Part shown: one piece after another, positions 61,293 to 64,000 of the stretch | Position numbering within the stretch: position 1 is the stretch's first letter | Layout of the letters: every line of letters starts with the position of its first letter | NCBI GenBank assembly: GCA_049419605.1 | Contig: JBMSKF010000002.1 | Coordinates: forward strand, 1 to 64,000 | Length of the DNA stretch: 64,000 bases | Direction of reading: 5' to 3' | From: UBA970 sp049419605 | GTDB lineage: Bacteria; Bacillota_I; Bacilli_A; RFN20; CAG-826 | The notes under the pieces: generated by a model | What the model was told of the DNA's origin: nothing | Database searches by the model: none | Seen by the model: the letters and a program-made list of their open reading frames with translations, nothing else | Made by a program: the position numbers and the translations under genes

Positions 61293-61706
61293 ATGCCACT
61301 AGATGTAACCCATAACTCAATTGATTCTTATATCAAAAATCTTCCAGAAAACAGAAGGACGGATGTACTTTGGCTTGTTGAGAAAATGGAAAAAATTTCC
61401 AAACGCAAACCAAAGCTTTGGGGGTCTATCATCGGGTTTGGTCGACTGTATTACCGTTATCCTACCGGAAATGATGGATATATGCCTATCATTGCACTTT
61501 CCAGTCGCAAACAAGCATTGACATTATATTTATCATTTAATTTAGAAAAAGAAGTGGAATTAAAAAATTTAGGAACATACAAAATTGGGAAAAGTTGTCT
61601 TTATATTAAAAAACTATCAGACATCCATTTAAAAGTACTCTTAACAATCATTAAAAAAGCTTATCTTCAATCGCTTGCCTATGATTTTATAAAAGTAATC
61701 GAATAA
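61293..61706 (+). CDS. DUF1801 (YdhG-like) protein
   Basis: 137 residues. The pattern of DUF1801 is clear: SIDSYIKNLPENRRTDVLWLVEKM, PKLWGSIIGFGRLYYRYP, then an alpha/beta core ending in VLLTIIKKAYLQ. The family is structurally related to the frataxin-like/IscX-type small domain; the role is unknown. It is divergent from XRE paralog 1 across a 67-bp shared promoter region and ends 3 nt before the convergent ABC gene. Confidence 0.85.
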   Translation: MPLDVTHNSIDSYIKNLPENRRTDVLWLVEKMEKISKRKPKLWGSIIGFGRLYYRYPTGNDGYMPIIALSSRKQALTLYLSFNLEKEVELKNLGTYKIGKSCLYIKKLSDIHLKVLLTIIKKAYLQSLAYDFIKVIE

Positions 61707-61709
61707 TTG

Positions 61710-63713
61710 TTAGACTCTTGTTTTGATTTGCGAACGATAAATATTCGCATAGGTTCCGTTGTTCGCAATTAATTGCTTGTGGGTGCCTTCTTCAACCTTT
61801 AAACCATTTTCTAAGACAACAATTTTGTCAGCATTTTTAATGGTAGATAATCGATGGGCAATTACAATTAACGTTCTCCCTTTTCTTGCTTTTTCTAGTG
61901 CTTTTTGAATTCGCATTTCGGTTTCTGTGTCGATATTTGCAGTGGCCTCATCCATGATTAAAATAGCGGGATCGTGAACAATGGCCCTTGCAAAAGAAAT
62001 GAGTTGTTTTTCCCCCACGCTTAAATTGGATCCACCACGTGATACGGGTTGTTGAATACCCTTTTCCAATTTGTCTAAGAGGTGGTCGCCACCAATATTT
62101 CTTAAAACCTTTTCCGCCTCCTCATCGGTTACAGAACTGATTCCGAAACGAATATTATCTGCAATCGTACCTTTAAACATGACTGGATCTTGAATGATGA
62201 TGCCTATGTGAGAACGGAAAGTCCGTTTTGGATGAGTCGTGATATCAACACCATCGACATAAATCTTGCCCATATCACCCTCTTTAAAATCATAAAACCG
62301 TAAGAGTAAATTTGTCAGGGTTGATTTACCTGAACCTGTATGACCAACTAAACCGATCATTTGACCCGCGTCAATTTTTAAAGTGATGCCTTTAATAATG
62401 GGGTGACCTTTTTCATAAGAAAACCAAACATTATCGAATAAGATGTCGCCACGATATCTAGGAATGGTTGTTAAAGCGTTGTCTTCTTGTTCTCCATCAA
62501 TAACCCTAAATATTCTTTCGCTTTTTACTAAGGAATGTTGGAGGTTTCCAATTTCTCTAAATAATGTGCCCACTGGTTCAATTAATCGAGACAAGTAATC
62601 GTTGTAAGCGTAAATAATACCAGCACTGATAACGACACCACTGATGGACAAATAACCATAGCCAAAAAAGATAACGATAAAAGCAGTAACTAATGCCCCC
62701 ACCAAGCGGATCATGTTCCAACCAATGGAGAGATGTAAATGTTGTTCTTTCAGGATTTCTTTTTGGGTATCCAATGAAAGTTGATCAAACTTTTGTTCAA
62801 TTGATTTTCTAAAGTTAAAGATTTGGAGGATAGAAATACCGTTAATAATTTCATTAAGCTGAGCAGTAATCATCGACGAGTTTTCATTAACTTTGACGGC
62901 GAGTTTGTTGAGTTTTTTCACAAAGAATCGCAACCAAACATAGACAACAGGAAAGAATATAAAAGTTAAGAACGCAAGAGTTGCGTTTAAATAAAACATT
63001 CCCACGTAGGCGAAGATAACAGCCAACGAAGCATTTACTAACAAGTTCATAATCGTAGAAAATAAACCCATCATTCCACCTACATCACTGATAACGCGAT
63101 TGGCAATCTTACCAGAAGGTTCACTTTCAAAATAAGACATCGGCATGCGTTGTAAAGACCTTACGGCATCTTTTCTTGCATCGCGAACCATGTTCACTGT
63201 GATCATCCCAGTACTAATGCGTTGGATATATGTAAATAAAATTTGTAAAAGTAATCGTACAAACAATAATGCTATCAACCAAATCAATGGTTCAACGCTC
63301 GGTTGATAGAACGCGAACACTTCATCGCGCGTTAAAGGTGTGACGTCATAAGTGAACGTTTGGTTGTCCGGTGTGAGAATAGTTAATTGGTTTCCATCCA
63401 ATATTTTTTGGCCAATGACCACGACATCTTCAGAAAAATAATAACGAGTCCCTATCACAACAATTGACACTCCGTGATTGGTGATCGTTTCTTGTTGAAA
63501 GAATCGATTATTGTATTCAACAGCATCAGTTGTTTCGGTTGTTTCATACCAGGGTTTTTCGATTCCTACTAAGTAATCATCTATGATAGTTTTTACAATT
63601 AAAGGCGCGACTAATCCAAGCAATTGAACAACCAACATCGCGGATATGGTTAAAGTTAACAACCCTTTGTAAGGAATAATGTAACGCCAAACTTTTTTAA
63701 TGGTTTTGAACAT
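61710..63713 (-). CDS. ABC exporter subunit, canonical site, YheH/BmrD-like
   Basis: 667 residues from the ATG at 63713 (GAGG 9 nt upstream; an in-frame TTG lies 5 codons earlier). The membrane domain has an unusually long extracellular insert of about 95 residues between the first two helices (around 45-135), as in YheH/BmrD. The ATPase has Walker A GHTGSGKST, signature LSVGEKQLISFARA, Walker B LIMDEATANID and switch His VIAHRLSTI. It starts 4 nt after the stop of its partner. Probable multidrug-type heterodimer. Confidence 0.93.
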   Translation of the reverse strand: MFKTIKKVWRYIIPYKGLLTLTISAMLVVQLLGLVAPLIVKTIIDDYLVGIEKPWYETTETTDAVEYNNRFFQQETITNHGVSIVVIGTRYYFSEDVVVIGQKILDGNQLTILTPDNQTFTYDVTPLTRDEVFAFYQPSVEPLIWLIALLFVRLLLQILFTYIQRISTGMITVNMVRDARKDAVRSLQRMPMSYFESEPSGKIANRVISDVGGMMGLFSTIMNLLVNASLAVIFAYVGMFYLNATLAFLTFIFFPVVYVWLRFFVKKLNKLAVKVNENSSMITAQLNEIINGISILQIFNFRKSIEQKFDQLSLDTQKEILKEQHLHLSIGWNMIRLVGALVTAFIVIFFGYGYLSISGVVISAGIIYAYNDYLSRLIEPVGTLFREIGNLQHSLVKSERIFRVIDGEQEDNALTTIPRYRGDILFDNVWFSYEKGHPIIKGITLKIDAGQMIGLVGHTGSGKSTLTNLLLRFYDFKEGDMGKIYVDGVDITTHPKRTFRSHIGIIIQDPVMFKGTIADNIRFGISSVTDEEAEKVLRNIGGDHLLDKLEKGIQQPVSRGGSNLSVGEKQLISFARAIVHDPAILIMDEATANIDTETEMRIQKALEKARKGRTLIVIAHRLSTIKNADKIVVLENGLKVEEGTHKQLIANNGTYANIYRSQIKTRV

Positions 63714-63717
63714 ATCT

Positions 63718-64000
63718 TTAATCCTCAAGACCTGTCAGTTGAGTAATATATTGTCGCTTATACCAACCATCTTCTCGAATCAATGAGTCATGGGTGCCGC
63801 GTTGACTAATTTCACCTTGCTCCAAAACAAGAATAAAGTCTGCTTCTTGAATTGCGGAAAAACGGTGAGTCACAATAATATTAGTTTTCCCTTTTCTTAA
63901 ATCTTTAAGGTGTTGCACAATCGTTCGTTCTGTTTTCATGTCAACCGCACTCAACGAATCATCGAGAATCAAGATTTGTGGATCTTTAATTAACGCCCTA
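63718..64000 (-). CDS. ABC exporter subunit, degenerate site, partial
   Basis: Only the last 93 or so residues are in the window; the frame runs open to the edge (RALIKDPQILILDDSLSAVD). The Walker B region has Asp in place of the catalytic Glu (LDDSLSAVD), while the switch His is kept (IVTHRFSAI). It is therefore the non-catalytic half of the heterodimer with the gene that follows, YheI/BmrC-like. The 5' part is missing. Confidence 0.9.
   Translation of the reverse strand, partial: RALIKDPQILILDDSLSAVDMKTERTIVQHLKDLRKGKTNIIVTHRFSAIQEADFILVLEQGEISQRGTHDSLIREDGWYKRQYITQLTGLED

Noticed and set aside
1..64000. Use of the Mycoplasma genetic code (TGA = Trp)
   Set aside because: Several genes end in TGA at overlaps with the next gene (pth, the S4 gene before recF, the exonuclease-family gene), Trp is always TGG in the conserved motifs, and all large frames are intact under the standard bacterial code.
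1..64000. CRISPR arrays, insertion sequences, prophage genes, tRNA or rRNA genes
   Set aside because: No direct repeat-spacer pattern, transposase, integrase or rRNA/tRNA sequence was seen on either strand by reading; the region is a compact housekeeping chromosome segment.

Overview
The window is a low-GC, gene-dense bacterial chromosome segment built around the replication origin. Gene content is Firmicutes/Tenericutes-like: rpmH-dnaA-dnaN-S4 protein-recF-gyrB-gyrA on one side, and rnpA-yidC-jag-mnmE on the other. Also present are the pth-mfd-rqcP-tilS-ftsH block, RNase M5 and PPDK. TGA is used as a stop (for example pth, the S4 gene before recF, and the exonuclease-family gene) and no reading frame needs TGA as Trp. 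That excludes the Mycoplasma/Spiroplasma code and fits an Acholeplasma/Izemoplasma-like lineage or another streamlined Firmicute. This placement is inference from gene order and style; no rRNA is present to confirm it.

Layout. 1-357: terminators and a candidate minus-strand structured RNA. 358-10436 (minus): rpsF-ssb-rpsR, then pth-mfd-rqcP-tilS-ftsH-lysS. 10491-15749 (plus): a DUF368 polyprenyl-phosphate transporter, an RsuA-type pseudouridine synthase and a heterodimeric ABC exporter. 15746-19019 (minus): a tightly coupled FGGY kinase - nucleosidase - phosphodiesterase operon. 19159-21807 (plus): ppdK. 21856-29161 (minus): rpmH-rnpA-yidC-jag, a terminator, then mnmE-tatD-rnmV-ksgA-glmU. 29162-29494: oriC with DnaA boxes. 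29495-39813 (plus): dnaA to gyrA, serS, tadA. 39806-49636: lipoproteins, a degenerate M50-like protein, mscL, small membrane paralogs, TldD/TldE, a candidate small RNA, rpmE and metG. 49637-53046 (minus): an unassigned two-gene membrane system, one member with a Rossmann-like region and an EHxRW (RyR-like) motif. 53144-57463: hydrolase, TM2 protein, nuclease-family protein, RlmD-type methyltransferase, GrpB. 57460-61225 (minus): a heliorhodopsin gene downstream of a DUF4287 gene and two paralogous membrane-anchored XRE-type proteins. 61293-64000: a DUF1801 gene and a second heterodimeric ABC exporter, cut by the window edge.

Main points of interest. (1) A heliorhodopsin with Schiff-base Lys241 and counterion Glu107. 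Its -10 element lies inside a perfect 7-bp inverted repeat, and it sits behind two membrane-tethered HTH regulators with extracellular domains. (2) A recurrent promoter architecture with the -10 hexamer only 6-9 nt before the ATG and no Shine-Dalgarno, predicting leaderless mRNAs for at least eight genes including dnaA and metG. (3) A probable CTG start for mfd overlapping the pth stop. (4) Two candidate non-coding RNAs with their own terminators. (5) The uncharacterised two-gene membrane system at 49637-53046.
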